The notes: generated by a model from the letters alone, not told the origin. A stretch of DNA of 64,000 nt from Maribellus sp. YY47 (GCF_023111095.1 NZ_JALGYW010000022.1:1-64000); one strand, 5' to 3'. Counted from the stretch's first letter, positions 17,570 through 27,926 are shown. Program-made: numbers and translations.

Positions 17570-17921
17570 CACTAAGAAATTTACTGATTCGGAAAAACTA
17601 CTTGGAGAAGTACTTCGGGAAGAACCCGACTTCTTTTTATCTGACCGTTTTGCTGAAACCGTGGCCAATAAAATGGCGCGCAGGTTTGCGTGGAATCAGT
17701 ACATCCGCGAATTTTTTATTTACCTGGCAGCTATTTTCGGAATTGCCGCGTTGTCTGCCGGCATTGCACTAATCTGGCTGGATGTGAACTGGCAGGCATG
17801 GTGGAGTTTTCTGCTTTACAATGTCAGCTGGGTGGCAGGCCTTAATATACTCGTGGTATTTATTTTGTTTGTCGACAGGGTTCTGTTGCGTTATTTTTCA
17901 TACAAATTGTCGCAACATTGA
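17562..17921 (+). CDS. Small membrane protein, candidate anti-sigma partner
   Basis: About 119 aa. The first 50 residues are charged and cytoplasmic (SDTKKFTDSEK.. FAETVANKMARR); two transmembrane helices follow (about 50-72 and 82-104). The ATG at 17562 overlaps the sigma gene stop, favouring coupled expression and interaction. No zinc-binding HxxxCxxC anti-sigma motif is present. The role as a membrane tether or inhibitor of the sigma factor is inferred from position and topology. Confidence 0.65.
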   Translation: MSDTKKFTDSEKLLGEVLREEPDFFLSDRFAETVANKMARRFAWNQYIREFFIYLAAIFGIAALSAGIALIWLDVNWQAWWSFLLYNVSWVAGLNILVVFILFVDRVLLRYFSYKLSQH

Positions 17922-17937
17922 GTCTTATCTCAATATT

Positions 17938-18861
17938 CTACCGTAGTTTAATTATTTGCCCCACCTGTGGCATTTGTCCCGAATTCATGCGGTTTCTTTT
18001 GCACAACGATTTTAGTTTAATGCCATACACCTGCGAAATGTAATGCATGCTTTCGCCTGCCTCTACCCGGTGCGTAGTTTTTCCTTTCGATTTGCTTTTT
18101 TTGGCTTGAATGTAAACGATCTCGTTGGCGAGCGGACGATAGCCCGGACGTTGATCGTTGAATTTGTACAATTCCCAGTCATTTAGTCCAAATTCCTGGG
18201 CCAGCATTTCATAGGTATCACCCTGGCGGGCAACAACCGCTTTTATCTGGTTCATTTTTATGACTTTGTGCGATTGGAATGCATTAACTGTAAGGGTGTT
18301 GGATATGTCTTGGTTTCCCATGCTTTTTTGCTCAAAACTGGACATTGCGTTTAGCGTCATTTTAAGATCGAGCCGATGAAGCTTGTGATCTTCAATGATC
18401 TTAATCAAACGTTTATCGTAATCGTGTGCCGTTGCATACCCCGCTTTTTTAAGTCCCCTGGCCCAACCTTTATAGTCGGTGTGTTCCAGTTGAAACAGAA
18501 AAGCATAACGCGGATTGTCCATCAAAAAGTTGGTGTGATCGATGTACGATTCCTCCACCGAAGTGTATTTCCGGAAACATTCATTTTTGTGGTCATCGTC
18601 ATAATAAACCTTTTTCCCCTTCCAGCCCGTTTTGCATTTTATCCCAAAATGGTTGTTCGAACTCTTCGACAGTTCACTGTTTCCGCTTCCCGATTCCAGG
18701 ATTCCCTGTGCCATGGTAATACTGGCAGGAATACCGCTTCTGTTCATTTCTTCAATGGCCAGTAACTGGTAGCGATTGATGTATTCCTCGCGGGTTATCT
18801 TTTGAGAAAAGCTTGAAAATGAGAAAAGAAGTAGTAAAAATGTCAATAGGTTATATTTCAT
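17938..18861 (-). CDS. Secreted glucosaminidase (GH73) with LysM repeats
   Basis: About 307 aa: signal peptide to about residue 20 (FSFSQ), a mannosyl-glycoprotein endo-beta-N-acetylglucosaminidase domain (about 25-160) with ASITMAQGILESGSG carrying the expected catalytic Glu, then two LysM-like segments at about 200-245 and 258-305. It should cut peptidoglycan glycan chains while the LysM part holds the wall. ATG 18861 is taken because an extra five residues upstream add nothing to the signal. It converges with the sigma factor pair, with 16 bp between the stops. Confidence 0.88.
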   Translation of the reverse strand: MKYNLLTFLLLLFSFSSFSQKITREEYINRYQLLAIEEMNRSGIPASITMAQGILESGSGNSELSKSSNNHFGIKCKTGWKGKKVYYDDDHKNECFRKYTSVEESYIDHTNFLMDNPRYAFLFQLEHTDYKGWARGLKKAGYATAHDYDKRLIKIIEDHKLHRLDLKMTLNAMSSFEQKSMGNQDISNTLTVNAFQSHKVIKMNQIKAVVARQGDTYEMLAQEFGLNDWELYKFNDQRPGYRPLANEIVYIQAKKSKSKGKTTHRVEAGESMHYISQVYGIKLKSLCKRNRMNSGQMPQVGQIIKLR

Positions 18862-19118
18862 GGCCAAATGCTTCAAATAATTTCGCTTAAAAATAGATGC
18901 AGTTATTGGATTTTCTTACCGATCGATTTAGAATTTATAAACAAACTAACGTGAGTAAGCATAATTTATTGAGATGATTTCGGGGATTCTCTTTTTTTAT
19001 GAGAACCGAATTCATGATGTTGGAACTTTAAGCTTTCTTGAAGGACGAAAATAAACGGGCGACTTTTTCTTGTGGTCATTTTGTTTTAACTTATTTCGCG
19101 GTTTCAAATTCGAAATAG

Positions 19119-19889
19119 ATGGGCCTTACAGACGAAGAGAAAGTGAATGAGTTGAGCAAAGTGCTCTTGGAAGTCGGTTCTTTACTGATGAGTTCGGGGG
19201 CGAACTCTTCGAGGATCCGTATTACCATCAGCCGGATTGCCGGCGCATTTGGATACGATGTCGACTTGCTGATTACACACCGTGCATTAATGATGACGAT
19301 TTACGACGAAGAAACGGATTTCTTCTTTAGCCGTTTAAAACGAACTTCGCCTCATGGTGTGAACTTTCGGATGGTGAGCGGAATAAGTCGTATGAGTTGG
19401 CGGATTGTGCAGGAAAAATGGGAGATCGATCAGGTGAAAAATGAGCTTGAGCGTTTAAAATCACTGTCGCATTACCCGCGAATTCTGGTTTTGGCGATGG
19501 TTTCGGCAGCTGGTGCCGGATTCTGCCGCGTGTTTGGTGGAGTTTACCTCGAACTACTGGTAACCTTTGTAGCTACTTTCATCGGTTTGTACGTTCGCCA
19601 GGAGGCTGTGAAAAAGGCATTTAATCCTTATCTGGCGATATTCTTTGCTGCGTTTGTCTCGTCAATGATTGCCGGTTTGGCGCTAAAAATGAAGATTGGC
19701 CCGAACCCGGAATATGCATTTGCAACATCGGTACTTTATTTAATTCCCGGAATTCCGCTGATCAACTCACTTTCCGATTTACTCGACGGGAATATTATGA
19801 ATGGTATTGTGCGGGGACTAAACGGATTGATGATTTCGTTCGCCATTGCATTGGGAATGTTGGGAGCAGTTTTAATATACGGTATATAA
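19119..19889 (+). CDS. Threonine/serine exporter family protein, ThrE N-terminal part
   Basis: A 256-aa DUF1212 protein. A cytoplasmic N-terminal domain with LLMSSGANSSRI and the conserved hydrophilic core (about 1-110) is followed by four to five membrane helices. In ThrE exporters a second, DUF3815 domain completes the transporter; here that part is a separate gene 18 bp downstream, so the two products should form one split exporter of small amino acids. Substrate assignment rests on the family. Confidence 0.85.
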   Translation: MGLTDEEKVNELSKVLLEVGSLLMSSGANSSRIRITISRIAGAFGYDVDLLITHRALMMTIYDEETDFFFSRLKRTSPHGVNFRMVSGISRMSWRIVQEKWEIDQVKNELERLKSLSHYPRILVLAMVSAAGAGFCRVFGGVYLELLVTFVATFIGLYVRQEAVKKAFNPYLAIFFAAFVSSMIAGLALKMKIGPNPEYAFATSVLYLIPGIPLINSLSDLLDGNIMNGIVRGLNGLMISFAIALGMLGAVLIYGI

Positions 19890-19907
19890 AAAGTAAAAGG
19901 ATTGGTT

Positions 19908-20420
19908 ATGCAAGAGTGGTTACATATTGTTGATCGTTGGTTTTGGCTGGGTATGGGTGCCATTGGATTTGCCGTTCTTTTCAATGTTCCCAAAAGAACC
20001 CTGTTAACTATATTTCTGCTGGGAGCCTTTGGCGGTACCCTTAAGTTTGTGGTGATTGGTGCAGGAGGCGGAATTATTCTAGGCTCATTCTTCGGAGCGG
20101 TTTTGGTGGGCTTTGCAAGTATTGTGGCTGCACATCAACGACACACTCCGCCTTTTGTGTTGGCCATACCTGCTGTTATTCCTATGGTTCCGGGCGCATT
20201 TGCTTATCGGGCCATGCTCGGAGTAATTCATTTAACCGAAAAAATTAATCACGACACCTTTCTGAAATTACTGGAAGAAACCGTTGATAACGGATTGAAA
20301 GCCTTCTTTGTGCTGGCCGCACTTTCGTTGGGTGTTTCTGCGCCAATGCTTATTTCCAGAAGGGAATCGGCAAAGAACCTGGTAGTTCGGATCAAGCGCG
20401 ACGAATTAAAATCCAAATAA
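19908..20420 (+). CDS. Threonine/serine exporter family protein, ThrE C-terminal part
   Basis: About 170 aa and four membrane helices with the DUF3815 pattern VLFNVPKRTL and PAVIPMVPGAFAYRAM. It complements the DUF1212 protein upstream as the second half of a ThrE-type exporter. ATG 19908 is preferred to an in-frame TTG at 19902. Confidence 0.85.
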   Translation: MQEWLHIVDRWFWLGMGAIGFAVLFNVPKRTLLTIFLLGAFGGTLKFVVIGAGGGIILGSFFGAVLVGFASIVAAHQRHTPPFVLAIPAVIPMVPGAFAYRAMLGVIHLTEKINHDTFLKLLEETVDNGLKAFFVLAALSLGVSAPMLISRRESAKNLVVRIKRDELKSK

Positions 20421-20546
20421 AACATTCGTAGTACCTTTCTTTTCAGAGCTTTCGGTTATCTGTTGCCCATAGAAGCTGGTTTATGGTTAAATCTTTTTCC
20501 TCAGCATTTTGTTTTTTTAATGTTACATTTGAACAAAATATGCAGG

Positions 20547-21029
20547 ATGAGGATTAAAGAACTCAAAATTCTTATTCAGGAATATGATCGTATTGAAGAA
20601 CTTCCTGATCTGGAGCAGAAACTACTGGAGAAAGCGCGTACCGCTGCAGAAAATGCTTACGCGCCGTATTCGCATTTTAATGTTGGCGCAGCTGTTTTGC
20701 TGGAAAACGGCGAAATTGTTGCGGGGAACAATCAGGAGAATGCCGATTTTACTGATGGTTTATGCGCTGAAAGGGTGGCCTTGTTTTATGCGCATGCTAC
20801 ATACCCCGGAACAGCTGTGAAAGCAATTGCCATCACCGCAAAAAACAAAAACGGATTTTTGGAAGAGCCTGCCCAGCCTTGTGGCTCTTGCCGCCAGGTT
20901 ATGGTTGAAACGGAGTTCCGGTTCAAAAAGCCCATTCGTATTATTCTTGACGGGAAAAACGGAATACAGGTATTAAACGGAGCCGACAGTCTGTTGCCTC
21001 TGGCGTTTAAACCGGTTGCACTGGACTAA
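20547..21029 (+). CDS. cdd: Cytidine deaminase
   Basis: About 160 aa, the usual size of the homotetrameric enzyme that converts cytidine or deoxycytidine to uridine or deoxyuridine. The zinc site is complete: C73-A-E75 (catalytic Glu) and PCGSC with C112 and C115. The substrate motif NVGAA is also present. ATG 20547 is chosen because the in-frame extension upstream is not protein-like and a TACATTTG promoter -7 element (20524-20531) would start the transcript just before it. It converges with the pseudouridine synthase gene; the two coding ends overlap by 23 bp. Confidence 0.93.
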   Translation: MRIKELKILIQEYDRIEELPDLEQKLLEKARTAAENAYAPYSHFNVGAAVLLENGEIVAGNNQENADFTDGLCAERVALFYAHATYPGTAVKAIAITAKNKNGFLEEPAQPCGSCRQVMVETEFRFKKPIRIILDGKNGIQVLNGADSLLPLAFKPVALD

Positions 21030-21717
21030 ATCGTCCGGCGTGGAAAAGGTTGATGAATTCGTTCCAAACCGGATCGTTGGGAGGATCAGCAATTATCGTT
21101 AGTATTTCATTTTTGACAGGGTGCATTAATTCCACTTTTCGCGCATGTAAATGAATTCCCTTGTCGGTGTTCGAACGCGGAAATCCATATTTTAAATCGC
21201 CTTTTATGTGCAATCCCAGTTGTTTTAGCTGCACACGAATCTGGTGGTGACGGCCGGTGTGCAGTTCTATTTCCAGCAAATGGTACCGTTCGATGCTGGC
21301 AACATGGCGGTACGTGAGCCTGGCCAGTTTTGTACCCTCCCCTGGTTCAGTGTACGCATAACTTCTGTTTTGTTCCTGGTTTTTAACCAGGTAATGCTCC
21401 AGTGTATCTTCGTATTTCGGAGGGCGTTTATCAACCACTGCCCAGTACACCTTTTTTACTTCACCACGGGTTTGGAACAATTTGTTCAGGCGCGGCAACA
21501 CTTTACTGGTTTTGGCCAGAATAAGAATTCCACTGGTTGGGCGGTCTAAACGATGCGGAAGCCCCAGGTATACATTTCCGGGTTTGTTATACTTCTCTTT
21601 CAGGTAGGCTTTTACGGTATCCATTACCGTCGCATCGCCTGTTTTGTCGCTTTGGACGACTTCGCCACAGGCTTTGTTGACGGCAATGATATGGTTATCC
21701 TCGTAGATTACTTTCAT
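21007..21717 (-). CDS. RluA-family pseudouridine synthase
   Basis: A 236-aa enzyme without an S4 domain. The catalytic motif HRLDRPTSG lies at residues 55-63 with D58 as the active-site Asp; GRHHQIRVQLKQLG and LHARKVEL complete the family pattern. It isomerises one or more uridines in tRNA or rRNA. The short form resembles RluA/TruC types; the target site cannot be told. Confidence 0.9.
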   Translation of the reverse strand: MKVIYEDNHIIAVNKACGEVVQSDKTGDATVMDTVKAYLKEKYNKPGNVYLGLPHRLDRPTSGILILAKTSKVLPRLNKLFQTRGEVKKVYWAVVDKRPPKYEDTLEHYLVKNQEQNRSYAYTEPGEGTKLARLTYRHVASIERYHLLEIELHTGRHHQIRVQLKQLGLHIKGDLKYGFPRSNTDKGIHLHARKVELMHPVKNEILTIIADPPNDPVWNEFINLFHAGRFSPVQPV

Positions 21718-21777
21718 GATTAGACACTATGAGCTGAGAGCCACAAACTATGATCTTATTTTACTTTAAACACTGAA

Positions 21778-22593
21778 CTAATACTGTTCTTTTTCGTTGG
21801 GAAAATCTCTTGATTTCACGTCGTTGATGTAATTGCCCACCGCACCTTTAATTTCTGCCGCCAAGTTATGATATCGTCTCAAAAAGCGGGGAGAAAATTG
21901 TTGCGTAATTCCCAGCACATCGTGCAAAACCAGTACCTGTCCGTCCACACCTCCACCAGCGCCAATTCCGATAACCGGAATTTTTAGTTCCTGCGCTACC
22001 TTTTCTCCCAGCGAGGCGGGGATTTTCTCCAGGACAATTCCAAAGCAACCGGCATCTTCCAGCAATAACGAATCTTTTAGCAGTTTTTCGGCTTCAGCTT
22101 CTTCTTTGGCTCTTACCGTGTAGGTGCCAAATTTATGGATCGATTGAGGCATAAGCCCAAGGTGTCCCATCACCGGAATGCCGGCAGACAAAATACGTTT
22201 TACCGATTCCAGCACTTCTTCACCTCCTTCGAGCTTCACCGCATCAGCAGCTGTTTCTTTCATAATACGGATGGCCGAATGCAATGCTTCGCGCGAATTT
22301 CCCTGGTAGGTTCCGAATGGAAGATCGACAACCACCAGCGCCCGGTTTACAGCACGAACTACCGATGCTCCGTGGTAAATCATTTCGTTCAATGTAATCG
22401 GCAGGGTAGTTGTGTGCCCGGCCATTACGTTCGAAGCCGAGTCTCCCACTAAAATAACATCAATTCCGGCTTCATCCACCAGTTGAGCCATACTGTAATC
22501 GTAGGCGGTTAACATCGATATTTTTTCACCGCGCAGTTTCATTTCAGATAAGCGATGGGTGGTTACTCGGCGTATTTCGTTATGTATTGACAT
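21778..22593 (-). CDS. panB: 3-methyl-2-oxobutanoate hydroxymethyltransferase
   Basis: About 271 aa, the normal PanB length. It transfers a hydroxymethyl group from 5,10-methylene-tetrahydrofolate to 2-oxoisovalerate, giving ketopantoate for pantothenate and CoA. Key motifs: VGDSASNV with metal-binding Asp, [27 protein letters not shown] and the catalytic-region [15 protein letters not shown] 22593 is used; five extra codons from a TTG are unlikely. It lies 60 bp upstream of the pseudouridine synthase, same strand, with a short spacer between them. Confidence 0.96.
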   Translation of the reverse strand: MSIHNEIRRVTTHRLSEMKLRGEKISMLTAYDYSMAQLVDEAGIDVILVGDSASNVMAGHTTTLPITLNEMIYHGASVVRAVNRALVVVDLPFGTYQGNSREALHSAIRIMKETAADAVKLEGGEEVLESVKRILSAGIPVMGHLGLMPQSIHKFGTYTVRAKEEAEAEKLLKDSLLLEDAGCFGIVLEKIPASLGEKVAQELKIPVIGIGAGGGVDGQVLVLHDVLGITQQFSPRFLRRYHNLAAEIKGAVGNYINDVKSRDFPNEKEQY

Positions 22594-22766
22594 ATCTGTT
22601 TTTTTCAAATTAGACTACAAAATTAGACAAAGCTTTTGGCTTGCGCAAAAGTCGCAACTTTTATCGTAATTGATTCGTTTTCTGTTAACGTTTATTAACC
22701 GGAGGGTAGTGCAATATTCAGCAAGGTTTATTTTCTTTGCGCTACTTACTTCATGAAAAACAAACA

Positions 22767-24062
22767 ATGAAAAATCCACGCTTCCGGCTAACAGGTTTTA
22801 TCACAACTGCTTTCTTCTTTTTAATTCCGTCGTTTATGGCGAATGCACAAGATGTCAATAACGAAGTAGTGTCGTTTAAAAAACGGGAACTGAATACCGG
22901 ATGGATTTTTCAGGTGGGGAAGGACCGCGAGGAATTGCGGACCGATGTTTCGCGTTTTTTTGAAGATCAAACCTCGTTGAACGGAGGATATAAAATCGAA
23001 AATTCTTTTTGGGACATCAGGGATTACCGGCAGGATGAATTGAATCTTTCAGTCGATCTTGGTCCCTTCGGAGCCTATGGAAACTGGATCGACAGTTCCA
23101 AAGTCAGTAATTCGGAAGCCGATCAGTATTTGTATGGATTAAGAACTTCTGCCAATCTTAATTATAAATACCGCTATTATTACGACGCAAAGAATTACAC
23201 TGCTTTCGAAATTTCGGGTTGGGGGCTTTACGAAGTTTTCCGCCAGAGTCTCGACGGTACAAGTATTGATTCGATGGGAGTTGTGAGCGATATAGACCGA
23301 ACCCGGACAGAAGATCGGTTTCGCTACGGATTCCAGGCGCGCGGTGGATTTGGAATCGGGCGTTTAAGTCCGATGAATCACCTGATGACTGCACACTATT
23401 TATTGGAAAAATATTATCCGGGACGTGTTTTCTCGGATTATGAAATTGCACAGTTTGCCCAAATCATCGCCCAGCTTAAAAACGAACGGGATTATAAACA
23501 AGGGCACGACACCGGAAAGGAAATGGAGGCAATCCAAAAATTCCTGAACGGCAAATTTCTGCTCGAACCAGCAGAAGCAATGAATGCTGACTGGTCCTAT
23601 GCTGAGTTCGATCCGCGATACGAAGGCAAACGTTTTGAAATGGGACCTTTTTTTAAATACTACAACCAGGAACCCGATTTTATTTGGGGAGGCTATGTTC
23701 AGTACGAAGATGCCCGTTACAAAAACGTAAGCTGGAACCGGAATTTTACTGCCAATTTGAATTACAACCGCTACAAAAATTCAGACTGGATGACAGCCGA
23801 AGTTAACGTGGGCTGGAGTTATTACAGTAAACTCAAAAGCCGGTTTAATTTCGGTGTAAAATATGTTCCCGGTATCGAATTGAACGGCTTCGAAAATGTT
23901 GGTACGCTAAGTCATAATTTCGTTCCCTACCTGGGGTATTTTTCCCAGTTGAGTTCGAAATCACGCGTTCGTCTCGATTTCTCATGGCGTATCACCGACG
24001 GAGAACAATTTATGGTGCCCGGCCCCGAGTTTAGCCTTGGTATTTACCGAAGTGCTTATTAG
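22767..24062 (+). CDS. Hypothetical secreted protein, probable outer-membrane barrel
   Basis: About 431 aa with a signal peptide (ending near ANAQ) and long runs of alternating aromatic and polar residues typical of beta-strands, especially in the last 200 residues. It ends in GIYRSAY, with the terminal aromatic often seen in outer-membrane barrels. A helical, charged insert sits near residues 210-270. I do not recognise a named family. It converges with the NagX-like gene with a 4-bp overlap of coding ends. Confidence 0.6.
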   Translation: MKNPRFRLTGFITTAFFFLIPSFMANAQDVNNEVVSFKKRELNTGWIFQVGKDREELRTDVSRFFEDQTSLNGGYKIENSFWDIRDYRQDELNLSVDLGPFGAYGNWIDSSKVSNSEADQYLYGLRTSANLNYKYRYYYDAKNYTAFEISGWGLYEVFRQSLDGTSIDSMGVVSDIDRTRTEDRFRYGFQARGGFGIGRLSPMNHLMTAHYLLEKYYPGRVFSDYEIAQFAQIIAQLKNERDYKQGHDTGKEMEAIQKFLNGKFLLEPAEAMNADWSYAEFDPRYEGKRFEMGPFFKYYNQEPDFIWGGYVQYEDARYKNVSWNRNFTANLNYNRYKNSDWMTAEVNVGWSYYSKLKSRFNFGVKYVPGIELNGFENVGTLSHNFVPYLGYFSQLSSKSRVRLDFSWRITDGEQFMVPGPEFSLGIYRSAY

Positions 24063-25168
24063 ACCCGTAAAAAGATATTCTTTTTGTACATGTAATACAA
24101 CAGTAGCCACACAACAGCTAAGGTTGATATTGCCATTGCAAGCGTACCGGCCTCACCCATGGGATTTACAATCCAGCCCACAAAATATGCGGTAAGGTTT
24201 TCTACGTCGATAATATGGGTAAACAGATACACAAAGATCGAGTTCATACCGATTACCTTAAAATAAAAGGCCCATCTGCTAAATTTCCAGTGGTCGATAA
24301 TCATAAAAAACAAGGCCATCAAAATAAAACCGATTCCTCCGGTTAGCATGTTAAATGTTGAAGTCCAACATTTTTTGATGATCGGGTAGAAGGTTGAAAA
24401 CAACAGGGCAAGAACGATTAAAGCTGCACCCGTTGCTGCCATGTAACCAATTTTTTGCCAGTCGGTAGTTTTCCTGCTCCGAAGAATGTTACCGGCAATG
24501 GTTCCCATCAGTGTAACTCCTGTTGCCGATAAGCTGCAGAGAATTCCTTCCGGATCAAACACTCCTCCGTATAAGCGTCCCGGTAAAAACAAACGGTCTA
24601 TGTAACCGTTGATACAACCTTCGGGAGTAAGAACACCTGCACCTACTCCGGGAACGGGGATCAAAAGTTGAATGACACCAAAACCCACCAGGATGCCTGC
24701 CAGCCAAATGATCCGGCTTTTTAGCGCCGGGAAATACAAATAAATTAATGCGGCAAAGAAATAGCCGATCCCGATTTGCCCCAGAACACTGGCAATTCTT
24801 CCATCAGTAAAACCGTTTTTAAATACGCCATTGTATAGGATTCCCAGTGTAATCAGAAGGAGTAAACGCTTAAATATTTTAAGAAAAAGTCGTCGTTTAG
24901 GTACGTTTTTTTCGAGTTTGCTCCCAACCGAAAACGGAACAGCCACACCGGCAATAAACATAAATAGAGGAAAAATCAGGTCTTCGAAATGAAAGCCGGT
25001 CCATTCAACATGATGCATCTGATTTCCGAGCCATTCGGCACCGGTCATTTTTGCGAGAAGACTTACCAGATAACCGCCACCGGTTATCCAAAACATATCG
25101 AAACCACGTAAAGCGTCGAGTGATTGAAGCCTTTTATCGGGAGCTGTTCTCAAAGGTTTAGTTGTCAT
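24059..25168 (-). CDS. NagX/DUF5009-type membrane acyltransferase
   Basis: About 369 aa and ten predicted membrane helices. The start of the domain has RLQSLDALRGFDMFWI, then HVEWTGFHFEDLIFPLFMFIAG, a pattern shared with heparan-alpha-glucosaminide N-acetyltransferase-like proteins (DUF1624/DUF5009, NagX). These are thought to move acetyl groups across the inner membrane to sugars. No sugar-catabolic partner is adjacent. The ATG at 25168 follows an in-frame GTG at 25189. Confidence 0.85.
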   Translation of the reverse strand: MTTKPLRTAPDKRLQSLDALRGFDMFWITGGGYLVSLLAKMTGAEWLGNQMHHVEWTGFHFEDLIFPLFMFIAGVAVPFSVGSKLEKNVPKRRLFLKIFKRLLLLITLGILYNGVFKNGFTDGRIASVLGQIGIGYFFAALIYLYFPALKSRIIWLAGILVGFGVIQLLIPVPGVGAGVLTPEGCINGYIDRLFLPGRLYGGVFDPEGILCSLSATGVTLMGTIAGNILRSRKTTDWQKIGYMAATGAALIVLALLFSTFYPIIKKCWTSTFNMLTGGIGFILMALFFMIIDHWKFSRWAFYFKVIGMNSIFVYLFTHIIDVENLTAYFVGWIVNPMGEAGTLAMAISTLAVVWLLLYYMYKKNIFLRV

Positions 25169-25409
25169 AATTGTTGTTTTAAGTGCCACGAATGTATAAA
25201 AACTTTTGAAAGGAAGAAGTTGATCGGGTCTGAATCACCGAAAAGAGATGTAATTCTGTCGTTTTGTCATCGGGATTGACAGGGTGAACGCCAATATTCA
25301 TCAATAATGTGTCAGTATTGCGCCGATTTTTCCCGAAAATCTGATGGCACAGTGATTGATTAATGAGAAGCGGAATTTTTGAGAACAATAAAAATTAAAA
25401 CATATAACA

Positions 25410-27329
25410 ATGGGAAAAATAATCGGAATTGACTTAGGAACCACCAACTCGTGTGTTTCGGTGATGGAAGGAAACGAACCCGTAGTTATCCCCAACAGCG
25501 AGGGAAAACGTACGACTCCTTCAATTGTAGCGTTTGTAGAAAACGGAGAGCGTAAAGTAGGTGATCCTGCCAAACGTCAGGCAATTACCAACCCAACAAA
25601 AACGATTTTCTCGATCAAACGTTTTATGGGTGAAACCTTCGATCGCGTAACTAAAGAAGTGTCACGTGTGCCGTACCAGGTGGTAAAAGGCGACAATAAT
25701 ACTCCGCGTGTTCAAATTGACGACCGGAAATATTCTCCCCAGGAAATTTCTGCCATGGTGCTTCAGAAAATGAAGAAAACGGCAGAAGATTACCTCGGAC
25801 AGGAAGTAACCGAAGCAGTAATTACAGTGCCTGCTTATTTTAATGATTCTCAGCGTCAGGCGACTAAAGAAGCCGGCGAAATTGCAGGCTTGAAAGTTCG
25901 TCGTATCATCAACGAGCCTACTGCTGCATCTTTGGCATACGGTCTTGACAAAATGCACAAAGACATGAAAATCGCAGTATTCGACCTTGGTGGTGGTACT
26001 TTCGATATTTCAATTTTGGAGCTGGGCGACGGTGTATTTGAAGTAAAATCTACCGATGGTGATACTCACCTGGGTGGAGACGATTTCGACCAGGTAATTA
26101 TCGACTGGCTGGCCGCAGAATTCATCAGCGAAGAAGGCATTGATTTGCGCAAGGACCCAATGGCCCTGCAACGTTTGAAAGAAGCTGCAGAGAAAGCAAA
26201 AATCGAATTGTCAAGTTCTTCTCAAACCGAGATCAACCTGCCTTATATTATGCCGGTGAATGGTATTCCAAAACACTTGGTAAAAACCTTAACCCGTGCA
26301 AAATTTGAGCAGTTGGCTGACAGCTTGATCAATGCAATTATAGAGCCTTGCCGTAAATCGTTGAAAAATGCAGGTATCTCGGCGAGCGAAATTGACGAAG
26401 TAATTTTGGTAGGAGGTTCAACACGTATTCCTGCTATTCAGACCAAAGTAAAAGAATTCTTCGGAAAAGAACCTTCAAAAGGCGTTAACCCGGATGAGGT
26501 GGTAGCTGTAGGTGCTGCCATTCAGGGTGGTGTGTTAACCGGTGAAGTAAAAGACGTGTTGTTGCTGGACGTTACTCCGCTTTCGTTGGGTATTGAAACC
26601 ATGGGTGGTGTAATGACCAAACTGATTGAAGCCAACACAACGATTCCAACCAAGAAATCGGAAACCTTTACAACGGCTGCCGATAATCAGCCTTCAGTTG
26701 AAATTCATGTATTGCAGGGCGAACGTCCGATTGCATCGGGCAATAAAACAATCGGAAGATTCCACCTCGACGGAATTCCGCCGTCACCACGTGGTATCCC
26801 GCAAATTGAAGTTACTTTCGACATCGATGCCAACGGTATCCTGCATGTGAATGCAAAAGACAAAGCTACCGGGAAATCGCAATCGATTCGTATTGAAGCT
26901 TCTTCGGGCCTGAGCGACGACGAAATTAAGAGAATGAAAGCCGAAGCCGAAGCAAATGCCGAAGCTGACAAAAAGGCGAAAGAAATGGCTGACAAAATCA
27001 ACCAGGCTGACAGTTTGATTTTCCAAACCGAAAAACAACTGAAAGAATATGGTGATAAAATTCCGGCCGACAAAAAACAGCCGATCGAAGACGCACTGAA
27101 AAAGCTGAAAGAAGCACATGGTCAAAAAGACCTGGCTGCCATCGACGCTGCTATGAATGAACTGAATACGGTTTTCCAGGCTGCATCGCAGGAAATGTAC
27201 AATGCTTCTCAGGCTCAGGGTGGGCAACAAGGTGGTCCGCAAGGAGGTCCTCATGCTGAAGGAGGTGCTCAAGGCCAGCCCAAAAACGACGGCGAAGTAA
27301 CCGATGTAGATTTCGAAGAAGTAAAATAA
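25410..27329 (+). CDS. dnaK: Chaperone DnaK (Hsp70)
   Basis: A 639-aa full-length Hsp70. Nucleotide-binding domain signatures are intact ([10 protein letters not shown] at the N-terminus, IFDLGGG-type [10 protein letters not shown] near residue 190, VGGSTRIP near 335), then the substrate-binding domain and a helical lid with a Gly/Gln-rich tail ending DVDFEEVK. It folds and protects proteins with DnaJ and GrpE, neither of which is encoded here. The 220-bp upstream gap separates it from the divergent NagX-like gene. A terminator follows at 27396. Confidence 0.98.
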   Translation: MGKIIGIDLGTTNSCVSVMEGNEPVVIPNSEGKRTTPSIVAFVENGERKVGDPAKRQAITNPTKTIFSIKRFMGETFDRVTKEVSRVPYQVVKGDNNTPRVQIDDRKYSPQEISAMVLQKMKKTAEDYLGQEVTEAVITVPAYFNDSQRQATKEAGEIAGLKVRRIINEPTAASLAYGLDKMHKDMKIAVFDLGGGTFDISILELGDGVFEVKSTDGDTHLGGDDFDQVIIDWLAAEFISEEGIDLRKDPMALQRLKEAAEKAKIELSSSSQTEINLPYIMPVNGIPKHLVKTLTRAKFEQLADSLINAIIEPCRKSLKNAGISASEIDEVILVGGSTRIPAIQTKVKEFFGKEPSKGVNPDEVVAVGAAIQGGVLTGEVKDVLLLDVTPLSLGIETMGGVMTKLIEANTTIPTKKSETFTTAADNQPSVEIHVLQGERPIASGNKTIGRFHLDGIPPSPRGIPQIEVTFDIDANGILHVNAKDKATGKSQSIRIEASSGLSDDEIKRMKAEAEANAEADKKAKEMADKINQADSLIFQTEKQLKEYGDKIPADKKQPIEDALKKLKEAHGQKDLAAIDAAMNELNTVFQAASQEMYNASQAQGGQQGGPQGGPHAEGGAQGQPKNDGEVTDVDFEEVK

Positions 27330-27395
27330 TTACTGACTCATAGAAATTGATGGTATAACCGAAGTTGTACCGTCAACGAAACGACAATAACTTCT

Positions 27396-27431
27396 GGAAA
27401 AGCCTTTTGTTGAAAGACAAAGGGCTTTTTT
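27396..27431 (+). terminator. Terminator after dnaK
   Basis: AAGCC-TTTTGT pairs with ACAAA-GGGCTT around TGAAAG, followed by a T-run. It lies 67 bp after the dnaK stop. Confidence 0.8.
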
Positions 27432-27495
27432 CTGTTTGGCATAAACCTTCTTCCGCTACAGTTGTTTGTGAAAAATAGATTAAAAAAGCAGAGCA

Positions 27496-27858
27496 ATGAG
27501 CAACGAATACGAACAATCGAGAAGAGCATTTTTAACAAAACTGGGACTGACCATTGGAGCCAGTGCCATTGCAGGCGAAAAATTGTCGGCAAAAGTATTA
27601 AACGACAAAACTGAATTTCCGTTGAGCGCCGAACAACAACACTTAATGGATCGTTATGAAAACTGGATGGACGAATTTATTCCGGTAATTAAAGCTTTTC
27701 GAGCCAATCCGGCAGATTTGGAGGCCCAAAAAGGTATTGCCGACCTTTCGGAAGTAGCCGAAAGCTGGCGTGAACAATTGACTGTTTTTATGAAAGATGA
27801 AAACTTTGCGCGTTACTATATGACGGCAACCGAACGAATGACCAAGGAAATTTACTGA
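27496..27858 (+). CDS. Small Tat-signal protein of unknown function
   Basis: A 120-aa protein. Residues 1-30 are a twin-arginine signal (SRRAFLTKLGL then a short hydrophobic run), the remainder a soluble helical domain of about 90 residues with conserved-looking Trp residues (YENWMDEFIPVIKAF, SWREQLTVF). Tat export implies folding or cofactor binding before transport. I do not recognise the mature domain. It stands alone after dnaK's terminator. Confidence 0.7.
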   Translation: MSNEYEQSRRAFLTKLGLTIGASAIAGEKLSAKVLNDKTEFPLSAEQQHLMDRYENWMDEFIPVIKAFRANPADLEAQKGIADLSEVAESWREQLTVFMKDENFARYYMTATERMTKEIY

Positions 27859-27926
27859 TCATTGTTTCGGGGCAATCGCATGATTTTTTATTTGACTGAA
27901 AGCTTCTTCTTGCGAAGAGGCTTTTT

